Shown here: in pieces, positions 32,692-42,394 of the stretch | How the letters are laid out: each line of letters opens with the position of its first letter | How positions within the stretch are numbered: position 1 is the first letter of the stretch | Assembly (NCBI RefSeq): GCF_020783315.1 | Contig: NZ_CP086063.1 | Coordinates: forward strand, 372,001 to 436,000 | From: Ferruginibacter lapsinanis | GTDB lineage: Bacteria; Bacteroidota; Bacteroidia; Chitinophagales; Chitinophagaceae | Length of the DNA stretch: 64,000 nt | Direction: 5' to 3' | The notes under the pieces: model-generated | What the model was told of the DNA's origin: nothing | Database searches by the model: none | The model's input: only the letters and a program-made list of their open reading frames with translations | Program-made: the position numbers and the translations under genes

Positions 32692-35600
32692 TTAATTTTT
32701 GATCACTTTTTGGATAACAGTTTGCTGTGTATCTTCTTTAAACAATTTTAATAAATATATTCCGCTAGTGAGGTTGCTTATATCCAATGTGATCGTATTT
32801 GTTCCAACAATCAGAGAATATTTTTCTGTATCAACTACGCCGCCGGAAATATCAGACAAAGATAAATTTAAATTTGTTGCAGCAGTTGTTTGAACAACGA
32901 TCGTTAAGGTATTATTCGCAGGTTGCGGATACATGTTTGTAAGAAAGCTAGTAGCAGACTCAAAATCAGCAGCTGTAAAAATATAACAGCTTGATGTATC
33001 TCTGCAATTCCCTACTTTGGTTATATCCAATGCATAAGCGCCTGCTGTAGTTACCGTATAAGTTGGGTGTGTAGCCAACGGAATAGGATCACCGGTGTTA
33101 CAATCAAGCCATTGATACTGCAAAGCTGTAATATCAGCGGCAGACAACAGTAAGCCCTCTTTAACGAGTGCTGTATCAACCGCTACAACAGAAATATTTG
33201 TGGTGATCACACTATCACAACCTGCAACAGTGCTTAAGTGGCTAATATGCGTAATAGTTGAAGTGATATTATTGGCAACACTACCATCAGGGAAAGTATA
33301 ATTGCTGCCGGAACAAACAGTTTTATTTTCTGTTTGAGTATAGCCTGAAACAACTGTAATATTTGTGGTGATCACACTATCACAACCAGCAACAGTGCTT
33401 AGATGGCTGATATGATTAACATCTGATACGATATTATTGGCAACACTACCATCAGGGAAAGTATAATTACTTCCGGAACAAACAGTTTTATTTTCTGTTT
33501 GGGTATAATCTGTATTGATGGTAATATACGTATGAATAAAACTATCACAACCTGTTTGTGCATATAAATGACTGTAACGATCAATTGCTGAAGTAATATT
33601 ATTTACTATGCTGTTATCAGGGAAAGTGTAATTAGCGCCCGGACAAAGCGAAATATTTTCCGTCTTCCCATAGAGAGGATTTACTGTAATGAAAGTATTA
33701 ATAATACTGTCACAATTAATTCCATTTCTGCCCAAATGACTAACATGAAATGTATCTGAAAAAATATTAATAAAGACGGTGTTGTCAGGGAAAACATAAC
33801 TACTGCCGGCACAAACTGAAATATGTTCTGTTTGATTGTATGCAGGCAAAACGTTAAGATAAGTAGTAAACACGAGACTATCGCAACCTCCTACTCCGTA
33901 ATACATCTTGTCATGACTGGTATTTTGCTGAACATTGTAAACCTTAGTACCATCAGAAAAAGTATAATTATTACCGGGGCAAATATTTACGTTTTCCCAA
34001 CTATGATGAGCGAATATTATACCCACATCCGTTGTAACAGTGCTATCACATCCTTGCAATGTTTGCAATTTCCTCACACGCCTGAAGCCTTCAGTAACAT
34101 TGATATAAGTTGTGTCTCCGGGTATTGTATAATTACTGCCTGAACAAATTTCAGCATATGTATATACATTCTTAGAACTTTTTCTGTTAATTATTATTGG
34201 AGTAGTATCAGCAACCGTACAGTAATTTGAAGGAGTATATGCCAGATAATATTTTGGATAGTTGATGTAAATAGTTTGTTCTTGATTCAAGGAATCAAAA
34301 TAATTACTAACCAGACCATAGCCATTGTTGTTTTCAGTTACCGGACTATTAGAAAGATAGCATTGGGAAAAAGTTGTACCATGCAAAGTGAATGTTGCAA
34401 AATTATTATCACAAATTGACGTGTCGTAAGAAGTGGTAAGGTATAGATCTGACTTATGTCTGCCATAAAAAACAATTCTTTTTGAAATACTATTTCCTTC
34501 TGCGTCAGTTACTGTTAATGTACTTACCAAAGTATCAAGAACAATTTTTACATCTGTCTGTAATTTATCAGGGGCAGTAAAACTTGCAGCAGGTTCCCAA
34601 TGATAAGACAGATTCTTTGCTCCATAATATTTAAGCAAATAAGCACTATCCATCGTTACACTTATACTGCCATCACAAACTTTAATGGTATCCTTAAAAG
34701 GTTTAAACTCAAGTGGCATGTACCCCCTTCGTTTATATCTTCCTAAAAAGATATCGCTACCTCCCTGGTTATACAAAACAAATGCAGTATCTGTAGATGC
34801 AGTATGTTTCTTAATAAATAATGTATCATTTATAAACGAGTCGCCGATATACAGTGCATTTTTTCCGGCTATTTCTCTTTTACTCAAAAACAGATCATGG
34901 GATCCGGGAATTGCAAAACTATCCACCACCAAAAAATTAGTATCCATAACTTTAAAATCTGATAATACATTACCAAGATCATCTGATCTTAAATACAGTG
35001 GGAAATTGAATATATTATTACTTTGATCCTCGTATGGGCCGGAATATTCAGTTCTATGTCGAACCTCAATGCCATTTTTTAAAATATATAAAGATGTAGA
35101 AGATGTTGAGCCAACGCCACGACCTGAAACTCTTAAAGTATGCCCCAGACCTTTATTATTCATTTCAAAGTTTAATGCCGAACCACTACTATTACCTACA
35201 GAGATGATATTTCCGGTTTTAGATATCTGTGTTATAAGCGTTTTATAAATGCCATATACAGGGAAAGGAGAGCTGGAATAAATATAAAATGTATTATTAA
35301 AATCAAGAGAATACTGGTAATCCAGCATTGCAACCAAGTTATGATTTACATTATCATACTCAATTCCAAGGCCTAAATATGATTCTTCAGGAGTGAGATA
35401 GGAGTGAAAAAGTTTTAACCAATCCGGATTTCCTGCTATATTATATTTTAATAATACAGAACCTTTTGTATAATCTGCCGGAGTTGTCAAATAATAATAG
35501 ATAAAATTCCCCGGAGATATTTCGATCCGTGGTACTCCATCCGGATAAGTGGCGGGTGGGTTCAAGGTTACCACACTATCTCCAAATGTAAATGCTTGCT

Positions 35601-36123
35601 GGTATTTGCCTGCTAAATAAACATTTCCATCTTCATCAATTTCTACGTCAGTATAATTCAGATGGCTCAATAAACGATTGGCCGTTTGCACATTTCCGTT
35701 TTCATTAAATGTAGCGTAGAAATGTTTTGCTGTATCTAAATGTATTGCACCAATCGTCAATACTTCACTCAAAGATTTACCTAATAATACGACAACTCCA
35801 TTATTGTTAACTTCAAGTTGTTGTACATTATCATTCCCCGCTCCTCCAAAAGATTTTACCCAGATCGTATTGCCATTGGTATCTAACTTTGCAATAAATA
35901 TGTCGCTCCCTCCACTGTTTGTTAAAGTTGTATGGTCCCATTCAATTGTAGGAGAAGAAAAATTACCGGCAACATATAAAAAATTATTCTTGAAACGTAT
36001 ATCAACAACACTATCGTTACCCGAACCGCCTATTGACTTTATCCATTCCCAATGAGGTACGTTAGATTGAGAAAAAGAATTTAGCTGAAGAATAATGAAT
36101 AGACAAACCAGGCGCAGTTTCAT
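32692..36123 (-). CDS. T9SS-secreted adhesin-like protein with Cys-containing repeats
   Basis: This 1143-residue protein has a signal peptide (residues 1-18). Residues about 25-160 carry SBBP-like propeller blades (WIKSIGGSGNDSVVDI, IWVKSFGGAGNDNVQQLE), then a long beta-rich part. Residues about 650-1000 hold six repeats of roughly 50-58 residues, each with a Cys in CxGxxY(T/V)F and another in GCDS. The last two are nearly identical at DNA level (period 165 bases at 33196 and 33361). A T9SS type A sorting domain ends the chain (MYPQPANNTLTIVVQ ... LTSGIYLLKLF). No enzyme motif is seen. It probably sits on the surface as an adhesin or scaffold with intra-repeat disulfides. Confidence 0.85.
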   Translation of the reverse strand: MKLRLVCLFIILQLNSFSQSNVPHWEWIKSIGGSGNDSVVDIRFKNNFLYVAGNFSSPTIEWDHTTLTNSGGSDIFIAKLDTNGNTIWVKSFGGAGNDNVQQLEVNNNGVVVLLGKSLSEVLTIGAIHLDTAKHFYATFNENGNVQTANRLLSHLNYTDVEIDEDGNVYLAGKYQQAFTFGDSVVTLNPPATYPDGVPRIEISPGNFIYYYLTTPADYTKGSVLLKYNIAGNPDWLKLFHSYLTPEESYLGLGIEYDNVNHNLVAMLDYQYSLDFNNTFYIYSSSPFPVYGIYKTLITQISKTGNIISVGNSSGSALNFEMNNKGLGHTLRVSGRGVGSTSSTSLYILKNGIEVRHRTEYSGPYEDQSNNIFNFPLYLRSDDLGNVLSDFKVMDTNFLVVDSFAIPGSHDLFLSKREIAGKNALYIGDSFINDTLFIKKHTASTDTAFVLYNQGGSDIFLGRYKRRGYMPLEFKPFKDTIKVCDGSISVTMDSAYLLKYYGAKNLSYHWEPAASFTAPDKLQTDVKIVLDTLVSTLTVTDAEGNSISKRIVFYGRHKSDLYLTTSYDTSICDNNFATFTLHGTTFSQCYLSNSPVTENNNGYGLVSNYFDSLNQEQTIYINYPKYYLAYTPSNYCTVADTTPIIINRKSSKNVYTYAEICSGSNYTIPGDTTYINVTEGFRRVRKLQTLQGCDSTVTTDVGIIFAHHSWENVNICPGNNYTFSDGTKVYNVQQNTSHDKMYYGVGGCDSLVFTTYLNVLPAYNQTEHISVCAGSSYVFPDNTVFINIFSDTFHVSHLGRNGINCDSIINTFITVNPLYGKTENISLCPGANYTFPDNSIVNNITSAIDRYSHLYAQTGCDSFIHTYITINTDYTQTENKTVCSGSNYTFPDGSVANNIVSDVNHISHLSTVAGCDSVITTNITVVSGYTQTENKTVCSGSNYTFPDGSVANNITSTITHISHLSTVAGCDSVITTNISVVAVDTALVKEGLLLSAADITALQYQWLDCNTGDPIPLATHPTYTVTTAGAYALDITKVGNCRDTSSCYIFTAADFESATSFLTNMYPQPANNTLTIVVQTTAATNLNLSLSDISGGVVDTEKYSLIVGTNTITLDISNLTSGIYLLKLFKEDTQQTVIQKVIKN

Positions 36124-36244
36124 ATAAAAAGTATTGGTACTTATAAGGGTTCATAAATGTAGTTGATTTCCTGCAGATTAACTACTTATTAAGCTCCATA
36201 ATTTATATATATCTTTACTACATATTTTATCCTGGTTATACAAA

Positions 36245-39112
36245 ATGGCAAGAGCAAAAAAAAACGCTGAAGAGGAGATAATCCACAACGATTTTATTGA
36301 AGTATTCGGTGCAAGAGAACACAATCTCAAGAACATTGACATCAACATTCCTAAAAATAAATTAGTGGTGTTTACCGGTGTAAGTGGCAGCGGAAAATCT
36401 TCATTGGCATTTGATACTATATACAATGAAGGTCAGCGTAGGTACATGGAAAGTTTCAGCGCCTATGCCAGGCAGTTTATGGGTGATATGGAACGTCCGG
36501 ATGTAGATAAAATAACCGGCTTATCTCCAGTAATTTCTATCGAACAAAAAACAACCAACAAAAATCCACGTAGTACCGTTGGTACCATTACAGAGATATA
36601 TGATTTCCTTCGTTTGCTATATGCCAGGGTTGGCGAGGCTTACAGTTACAACACCGGAAAAAGAATGGTGAAGTTCAGCGAAGAAGAAATTGTAAATAAT
36701 ATTTACAAAAAATTTGATGGCAAAAAAATAAGTTTGTTAGCACCACTGGTAAGGGGAAGAAAGGGACATTACAGAGAGTTATTTGAAGATGTAAGAAAAA
36801 AAGGATTTGTAAAAGTTAGAATTGACGGCGAGGTAAAAGACCTCACGCCTAAAATGCAGGTTGACCGTTATCAGATACATGATATTGAATTAGTGATAGA
36901 CCGGTTACCGGTAAATGATGATATGAAACTTCGGCTGAGCCAGAGTGTTGTAAAGACTTTACAAATGGGTAAAGACCTGATGTTTGTTTTAGTGGAAGGA
37001 ATTGACAAGCCGGTGCAATTCAGCAAGATGTTGATGTGTGATGAAACGGGTATCAGCTATGAAGAGCCATCTCCTAATGCTTTCTCGTTCAACAGCCCTT
37101 ATGGCGCCTGCCCTACCTGTAAGGGTTTAGGCAATGTATACACCATCGATATGGAATCTGTTTTGCCCGACAGTGCAAAAAGTGTAAAAGAAGGCGCCAT
37201 CATACCACTAGGTGAAGAAAGAGATGCCAGTGTATTTCAACAGGTGGTTGCATTTGCAAAAAAACATAAAATAAATTTAGACAAGCCGCTAAAGGATCTG
37301 CCGAAAGCTCAAGTCGACCTGCTTTTATATGGCGACCAGGAAATTAATCCTGCATTAGAAATGGACCTGAGTGATGATACTGTTCCGATGGAATACACGG
37401 GAAGTTATGAAGGCATCATACCAATGCTGAAGCGTTGGTTCTCTTCTCCGCAAAGCAATGAAGCATTGCGTGAGTGGGTAGAAAAATTCATGACATTAAA
37501 AACCTGTGCTACCTGCAATGGTGCCAGATTAAGAAAGGAAAGCCTTTGGTTTAAAATAGATAAAAGAAATATCACAGAACTCAGCAACTTGAATTTAGAC
37601 AATCTGGCGGCATGGTTCGACGGCATCGAATTACGTTTAAGTGATAAACAAAATGCGATCGCTAAAGATGTATTGAAAGAGATAAGAGAGCGTTTGCAAT
37701 TTTTATTAGATGTAGGACTTACTTATCTCACCTTAAACAGATCTTCTAAAAGCCTTAGTGGTGGAGAATCTCAGCGTATCCGACTGGCAACACAAATAGG
37801 ATCACAATTACAAGGCATCACGTATATCTTAGATGAACCGAGTATTGGTTTGCATCAAAGAGACAATCAGCGATTGATCAGTGCATTGCAAAACTTAAGA
37901 GATATCGGAAACAGTGTATTGGTAGTAGAACATGATAAAGATATTATGATGGCTGCTGATTACCTCGTTGACATCGGTCCCAAAGCCGGCAAGCATGGCG
38001 GAGAAATTGTGGCAATGGGTACACCACAGGAAGTACTCGATTCAAGATCAGATACTGCACTTTATTTAAGCGGCGAAAAAAGTATTGAGGTCCCTAAAGA
38101 AAGAAGAAAAGGAAACGGAAAATTCATTGAACTGAATGGGGTGAAAGGCAATAATCTTCAAAATATTTCTGTACAATTTCCTTTAGGAAAATTAATTGTT
38201 GTTACCGGTGTAAGCGGCAGTGGTAAATCAACTTTGATCAATGAAACATTGTATCCCCTGCTGAATAAATTTTGTTACAACTCAAAAGCCAATCCGCTGG
38301 AATATAAATCCATCAAGGGTTTAGAGCAGATAGACAAGGTGATTGAGATAGATCAATCTCCGATCGGTCGTACACCAAGAAGCAACCCTGCTACTTACTG
38401 TGGTTTTTTTACAGACATAAGAACATTATTTGCAGCAGTACCCGAAGCAAAGATCCGTGGTTATAATGCAGGTCGTTTTTCTTTTAATGTAAAAAGCGGC
38501 AGGTGTGATGTTTGTGAAGGCGGTGGCATGAGGGTGATTGAAATGAATTTTTTACCGGATGTATATGTGCATTGTGAAAAATGTAATGGCAGACGTTACA
38601 ACAGAGAAACACTTGAAATAAGATACAAAGGAAAAAGCATCAGCGATGTATTGGACATGACTGTTGATGAAGCGGTAGAATTTTTTCAGGCAGTGCCCTA
38701 TATCTACCGAAAAATAAAAGTATTACAGGAAGTTGGTTTAGGTTACATCACATTAGGCCAAAGTGCTGTAACCCTTAGTGGTGGTGAAGCACAGCGTGTA
38801 AAACTTTCTACGGAGTTAGGAAAAAAAGATACCGGAAAAACATTTTACATTTTAGATGAACCTACTACCGGCTTGCATTTTCAGGATATCCAACATCTGT
38901 TGGAAGTATTGACCAAATTAGTTGACAGAGGCAATACCGTATTGGTGATCGAACATAATATGGATGTAATAAAAGTGGCGGATCATATCATTGATATCGG
39001 ACCGGAAGGTGGCGATGGCGGTGGATTGGTATTATTTGAAGGCGTTCCTGAAGACCTGGTAAAAGTTGAAAAAAGTTTTACCGGAAAATATCTTAAGGCA
39101 GAATTGAAATAA
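36245..39112 (+). CDS. uvrA: Excinuclease ABC subunit A
   Basis: This 955-residue protein recognises damaged DNA in nucleotide excision repair. It has two ABC ATPase halves with Walker A motifs GVSGSGKSSLAFDT (about residue 38) and GVSGSGKSTLINET (about 656), and ABC signatures SLSGGESQRIRLATQIG and TLSGGEAQRVKLSTELG. Three zinc modules are visible: CPTCKGLG, CATCNGAR and CDVCEGGGMR ... CEKCNGRR. Length and order are standard, and the gene is complete. It meets the DUF6089 gene head-to-head at its 3' end: the two stop codons are adjacent (39110-39115). The enzyme is cytoplasmic. Confidence 0.97.
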   Translation: MARAKKNAEEEIIHNDFIEVFGAREHNLKNIDINIPKNKLVVFTGVSGSGKSSLAFDTIYNEGQRRYMESFSAYARQFMGDMERPDVDKITGLSPVISIEQKTTNKNPRSTVGTITEIYDFLRLLYARVGEAYSYNTGKRMVKFSEEEIVNNIYKKFDGKKISLLAPLVRGRKGHYRELFEDVRKKGFVKVRIDGEVKDLTPKMQVDRYQIHDIELVIDRLPVNDDMKLRLSQSVVKTLQMGKDLMFVLVEGIDKPVQFSKMLMCDETGISYEEPSPNAFSFNSPYGACPTCKGLGNVYTIDMESVLPDSAKSVKEGAIIPLGEERDASVFQQVVAFAKKHKINLDKPLKDLPKAQVDLLLYGDQEINPALEMDLSDDTVPMEYTGSYEGIIPMLKRWFSSPQSNEALREWVEKFMTLKTCATCNGARLRKESLWFKIDKRNITELSNLNLDNLAAWFDGIELRLSDKQNAIAKDVLKEIRERLQFLLDVGLTYLTLNRSSKSLSGGESQRIRLATQIGSQLQGITYILDEPSIGLHQRDNQRLISALQNLRDIGNSVLVVEHDKDIMMAADYLVDIGPKAGKHGGEIVAMGTPQEVLDSRSDTALYLSGEKSIEVPKERRKGNGKFIELNGVKGNNLQNISVQFPLGKLIVVTGVSGSGKSTLINETLYPLLNKFCYNSKANPLEYKSIKGLEQIDKVIEIDQSPIGRTPRSNPATYCGFFTDIRTLFAAVPEAKIRGYNAGRFSFNVKSGRCDVCEGGGMRVIEMNFLPDVYVHCEKCNGRRYNRETLEIRYKGKSISDVLDMTVDEAVEFFQAVPYIYRKIKVLQEVGLGYITLGQSAVTLSGGEAQRVKLSTELGKKDTGKTFYILDEPTTGLHFQDIQHLLEVLTKLVDRGNTVLVIEHNMDVIKVADHIIDIGPEGGDGGGLVLFEGVPEDLVKVEKSFTGKYLKAELK

Positions 39113-40129
39113 TTAAAATCTTACCGGGCAAGCCACAGAGCCACGATTTCGAAAACGAAAGATGCTGAAACCTTCTCCATCACCATCAGAAACACCGTGC
39201 CCAATGCGTACACCTATTTTCAATCCTACACTAAAATAGGTATCCATATTATTAGAATTGCCTCGTTTATCTCCGGGATTATCCACGGTGCCCCTGAAAT
39301 AGGTCTTGTCAACTTTTGCATATATCTGCTTGGCAATATCAGCATTCTCTTCACTAAGGTATCGATAGAAATATTTAGAGTCAATATATTTAGTACTTAC
39401 ATCATCTATATAATCTGTATACGTTTTTCTATAAGATACTTCTACCCCAACAGATAATTTAGGACTAAGGAAATATTTTAAACCGGCACCCATCGGCATA
39501 TTTACTTGTGTAAGTTTGTATTCTTTTCTTTGCGGATATTCTAGCATCCCTTGTCCTTCTGTACGTAATGGTTTAAGTTCATACCAACGTTTATTACCTT
39601 CATCATCCGTAAGCGACCCTTTCGGATTAAAATGAAAAGCGCCAATACCTGCAAAAAAATACGGCCGTAATCTTGTTTCATTGTCACTATTTCTTAAAAG
39701 GTAGGCTGTAGGACAAAATTCTACTGCAACACTGGCCTCCCACACATCACTTTTGAAATCGAGGTTTCGTTGCTTTCTCCATAATTCTTGCCCACCGTTA
39801 TTTTGTATAATTTCATCCTTCCCTTCAAGATAAGTATAGCCTGCAGAAAATTTAATACCTAACCATTCATTAGGATTATACGTTATAAATGCACCTTTCA
39901 TCAATTTGGTCAATTCCAGGTTAAGATCCTTGATGAATCTTTTACCTATACCCCTATTGCCTCCCAGGTCGCCCAGAAAAAAACTTGGTCCAAATGTTAC
40001 ACCAACCTCCAGGCTTTGTTTTTCATCACCGAAAATTAAATGCTGAGAAAAGGAAGGTGTTTGTGTTACACATAAAAAAAGAATAGCTGCAGCGGCCTTA
40101 GCCATGAAACAGCGCAACCGGTTTTTCAT
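39113..40129 (-). CDS. Outer-membrane beta-barrel protein, DUF6089-like
   Basis: This 338-residue protein has a signal peptide (AKAAAAILFLCVTQTPSFSQ; the ATG at 40129 adds eight residues, and the second Met is also usable). The remainder alternates polar and hydrophobic residues typical of an 8- to 10-strand barrel (VGVTFGPSFFLGDLGGNRGIG, YNPNEWLGIKFSAGYTYLEG, RPYFFAGIGAFHFNPKG, MPMGAGLKYFLSPKLSVGVE). The GDLGGN motif near residue 53 and PYFFAGIG are common to the DUF6089 group of Bacteroidota outer-membrane proteins. Function is not established. Its gene is convergent with uvrA. Confidence 0.75.
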   Translation of the reverse strand: MKNRLRCFMAKAAAAILFLCVTQTPSFSQHLIFGDEKQSLEVGVTFGPSFFLGDLGGNRGIGKRFIKDLNLELTKLMKGAFITYNPNEWLGIKFSAGYTYLEGKDEIIQNNGGQELWRKQRNLDFKSDVWEASVAVEFCPTAYLLRNSDNETRLRPYFFAGIGAFHFNPKGSLTDDEGNKRWYELKPLRTEGQGMLEYPQRKEYKLTQVNMPMGAGLKYFLSPKLSVGVEVSYRKTYTDYIDDVSTKYIDSKYFYRYLSEENADIAKQIYAKVDKTYFRGTVDNPGDKRGNSNNMDTYFSVGLKIGVRIGHGVSDGDGEGFSIFRFRNRGSVACPVRF

Positions 40130-40239
40130 GCTGTAGAAAATTTAAATAGGATTTACGGATATTAATTTGCAGAAAAAATAAATAACAATTTTCATTGCTT
40201 ATTTTTTCTGCAGTAAATCTATTTCAAATAAAGAAATTT

Positions 40240-40695
40240 TCAAACAGGTTGTTCCAACAGCATTTCGATATGCTCAATGCCATCTTCCAGATAGACATTA
40301 CCAACAGGTACAAACCCTAAAGAAGAGTAGAATTTTTTCAAGTATAATTGTGCACCAATCGCAATTTTACCTACGGAAAATTGCTTGAGCGTTTTACTAA
40401 TGGCTAATGTCATCAAAGCCCTGCCTGCACCTGCTTTTCGGTATTGAGGAGAGGTGAGCACCCTGCCAATGCTTGCTTCAGGAAAAGCAAGCCCCGGTGG
40501 CAAAATACGACAATATGCAGCAAGCTCATTGTTTGCATATCCCATCAAATGAAAAGATAGTTGATCCTTATCATCTGCATCCTGGTATACACAATTTTGC
40601 TCTAGTACAAATACTTCATTTCTCAATTTTAAAATCGAGTATAATTCCGTTACACTTAACTCATCAAAATACTTGTATTGCCATTCTAATTGCAT
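40240..40695 (-). CDS. ElaA-family GNAT acetyltransferase
   Basis: This 151-residue protein has the GNAT fold with the acetyl-CoA loop VLTSPQYRKAGAGRALM (residues about 78-94) and the ElaA-type start WQYKYFDELSVTELYSILKL and RNEVFVLEQNCVYQDADDKD. The length is close to E. coli ElaA, whose substrate is not known. It is the last gene of a minus-strand run after rarA, the L,D-transpeptidase-like gene and the truncated hemoglobin. Its ATG overlaps the hemoglobin stop by one base (TGATG), so the two are coupled. Confidence 0.87.
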   Translation of the reverse strand: MQLEWQYKYFDELSVTELYSILKLRNEVFVLEQNCVYQDADDKDQLSFHLMGYANNELAAYCRILPPGLAFPEASIGRVLTSPQYRKAGAGRALMTLAISKTLKQFSVGKIAIGAQLYLKKFYSSLGFVPVGNVYLEDGIEHIEMLLEQPV

Positions 40696-41090
40696 CAGAC
40701 GTTCGTTTTTTTATCATTGATGGTATTCATTTTAAACAGCATCAGATCAGCGATTGATCTTGCTCTTTTTTTGGCGAGCATGGCTTTTTCTCCAAGATAA
40801 AAATCATCAACAGAACTATTGAACAAATGCAACCATCTCTCAAAATGAATTTTCGTTAATGCTACTTTATCATTCAATATATAATGTTTCTCCATTGCAT
40901 TATTTTGATAAACAGGATTATCTAAAATAATGCTCTCCCAAAAGTCAACGATCACCTGGGTATGATGCTCCCAATCCATTTTAACCACCTCATTAAAAAT
41001 AAAACCGATCACATCATCTGCTTTTACTTTTTCGTAAAAATGAATGATCAGTTTTTCTATATCAGCTCTTGTTGTTATATCTTTCTCCAT
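40695..41090 (-). CDS. Group III truncated hemoglobin
   Basis: This 131-residue haem protein of the trHb3 class has the start IEKLIIHFYEKVKADDVIGF, then IVDFWESIILDNPVYQNNAM and the proximal-His helix ALTKIHFERWLHLFNSSV (His near residue 78). The family typically has about 130 residues and binds oxygen or nitric oxide; protection against nitrosative stress is the usual proposal. It has no reductase partner nearby. It lies 15 bases after the L,D-transpeptidase-like gene and overlaps elaA by one base, so it is part of a transcription unit. Confidence 0.9.
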   Translation of the reverse strand: MEKDITTRADIEKLIIHFYEKVKADDVIGFIFNEVVKMDWEHHTQVIVDFWESIILDNPVYQNNAMEKHYILNDKVALTKIHFERWLHLFNSSVDDFYLGEKAMLAKKRARSIADLMLFKMNTINDKKTNV

Positions 41091-41105
41091 GTAAAACTGT
41101 TGCAG

Positions 41106-42371
41106 TTATTTAGCCGGTTTTAGTAAAGGTAAAATTTCATTAATAGATACCGGCTTTTGCTGATCATCCAGCTCAATCACAACGCAATAGCCATCTGGTC
41201 CTCCGGCAGCCTGCACAGCATCTACCAACTTTTGTTGATCACTCACTGTTAATCTTCCTGTACCCTCACTCCATATTTCTTTTGTACACAAACACCCCTC
41301 AGTAGGCGTATAGGGATAATAAGGCTGGCCCTTGTAATACTCAGGGTTTACTGTTGTACCATGAGCAATGATCTCGTTTCTCCCCGCCATTCCTGCATAA
41401 TATGATTGAGAAAGCGGAACATATTTTTTACAACTTGCCGGCAACAATTTTTTGTAATAATTTTCTGTCCAGATAGAATCCGTAATAGTTGAATCTTTTA
41501 AGAAGTGTTGCAGACTTGCTTCACCGGGCATTGTCAGTTGAATATTTTTTGTAGGACCGATATAAGCTGCCCTTGATACATCAAAACCAAACATCCTGAA
41601 AATACCTTGTGGTGTATTGCCTTTTGTTAAATAGCCGGGAAGATTGCTGATACTCCTCGTAAGTTGCGATACATAAAAAATATTGGATACCCCCGTCTTG
41701 TAAAAATTTCCTGCTTTATCTCTGATGATAGTAATACCCGGATAATTTCTGTTCTTTCGTTGAAGGCTGTATACAATTACATTACCTGGCAAGAATTTTT
41801 TACTCAACAGATCAGCTAACATTTGCTTACTTAATTTTTGAGATACAGGCTGAATAGTATTCAACAAACTTTTTATGATGGGGTCATTCGGTTGTGCTTT
41901 ACTTCTCGATGTAACAGCTTTAATTATCTCCGCTTTGTTATATCCTGCCCTCAGCAAATATTCTGCTGCCATCGCAAATATTTTCGCACTATCAGAGGTT
42001 ATCAATCCACTTACTTCTTTTGTAAATTCTTTTGGATATAATGCATATACCATTTCTAATAAACTTCGTTGAAATTCATAACTTCTTACTTTAGCAGAAT
42101 CCAATGCCAGTCTGATACGTGGCGTAAGCAACGGAGATCGGTACAGGGTTAATTCCATTGCCCAGAAAGCATCTTCCCAGTTGGCTTCTGTACTATCAGC
42201 CAGTGGTAGTTCCAGGTTTTTTGTGATCGTATTATTAATGAGATTTTTATAATGCTTATCTCTATTTTCTTTCAATGCTCCTTTAAAAAAAGGGATCGTA
42301 TCTTTTTGTGCAAAAGAAACTGTCGACAAAAGCAACAAAACACTAAGTATAATAAATTGATTTTTTTTCAT
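41106..42371 (-). CDS. Exported L,D-transpeptidase-like protein
   Basis: This is a 421-residue protein from the ATG at 42371, which begins a signal peptide (MKKNQFIILSVLLLLSTVSF, then AQ). An ATG at 42395 is in frame, overlaps the rarA stop as TAATG and would prepend MQIIYFVL, so coupled initiation there remains possible. Residues about 250-400 resemble a YkuD catalytic domain, with His337 in IIAHGTT and Cys360 in TEGCLC; canonical YkuD has HG then SxGC followed by (I/V)R. Here Glu replaces Ser and a second Cys (362) replaces the Arg region. An L,D-transpeptidase or carboxypeptidase acting on periplasmic peptidoglycan is likely, but the motif is divergent. Confidence 0.65.
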   Translation of the reverse strand: MKKNQFIILSVLLLLSTVSFAQKDTIPFFKGALKENRDKHYKNLINNTITKNLELPLADSTEANWEDAFWAMELTLYRSPLLTPRIRLALDSAKVRSYEFQRSLLEMVYALYPKEFTKEVSGLITSDSAKIFAMAAEYLLRAGYNKAEIIKAVTSRSKAQPNDPIIKSLLNTIQPVSQKLSKQMLADLLSKKFLPGNVIVYSLQRKNRNYPGITIIRDKAGNFYKTGVSNIFYVSQLTRSISNLPGYLTKGNTPQGIFRMFGFDVSRAAYIGPTKNIQLTMPGEASLQHFLKDSTITDSIWTENYYKKLLPASCKKYVPLSQSYYAGMAGRNEIIAHGTTVNPEYYKGQPYYPYTPTEGCLCTKEIWSEGTGRLTVSDQQKLVDAVQAAGGPDGYCVVIELDDQQKPVSINEILPLLKPAK

Positions 42372-42394
42372 CAGTACAAAATAAATGATTTGCA

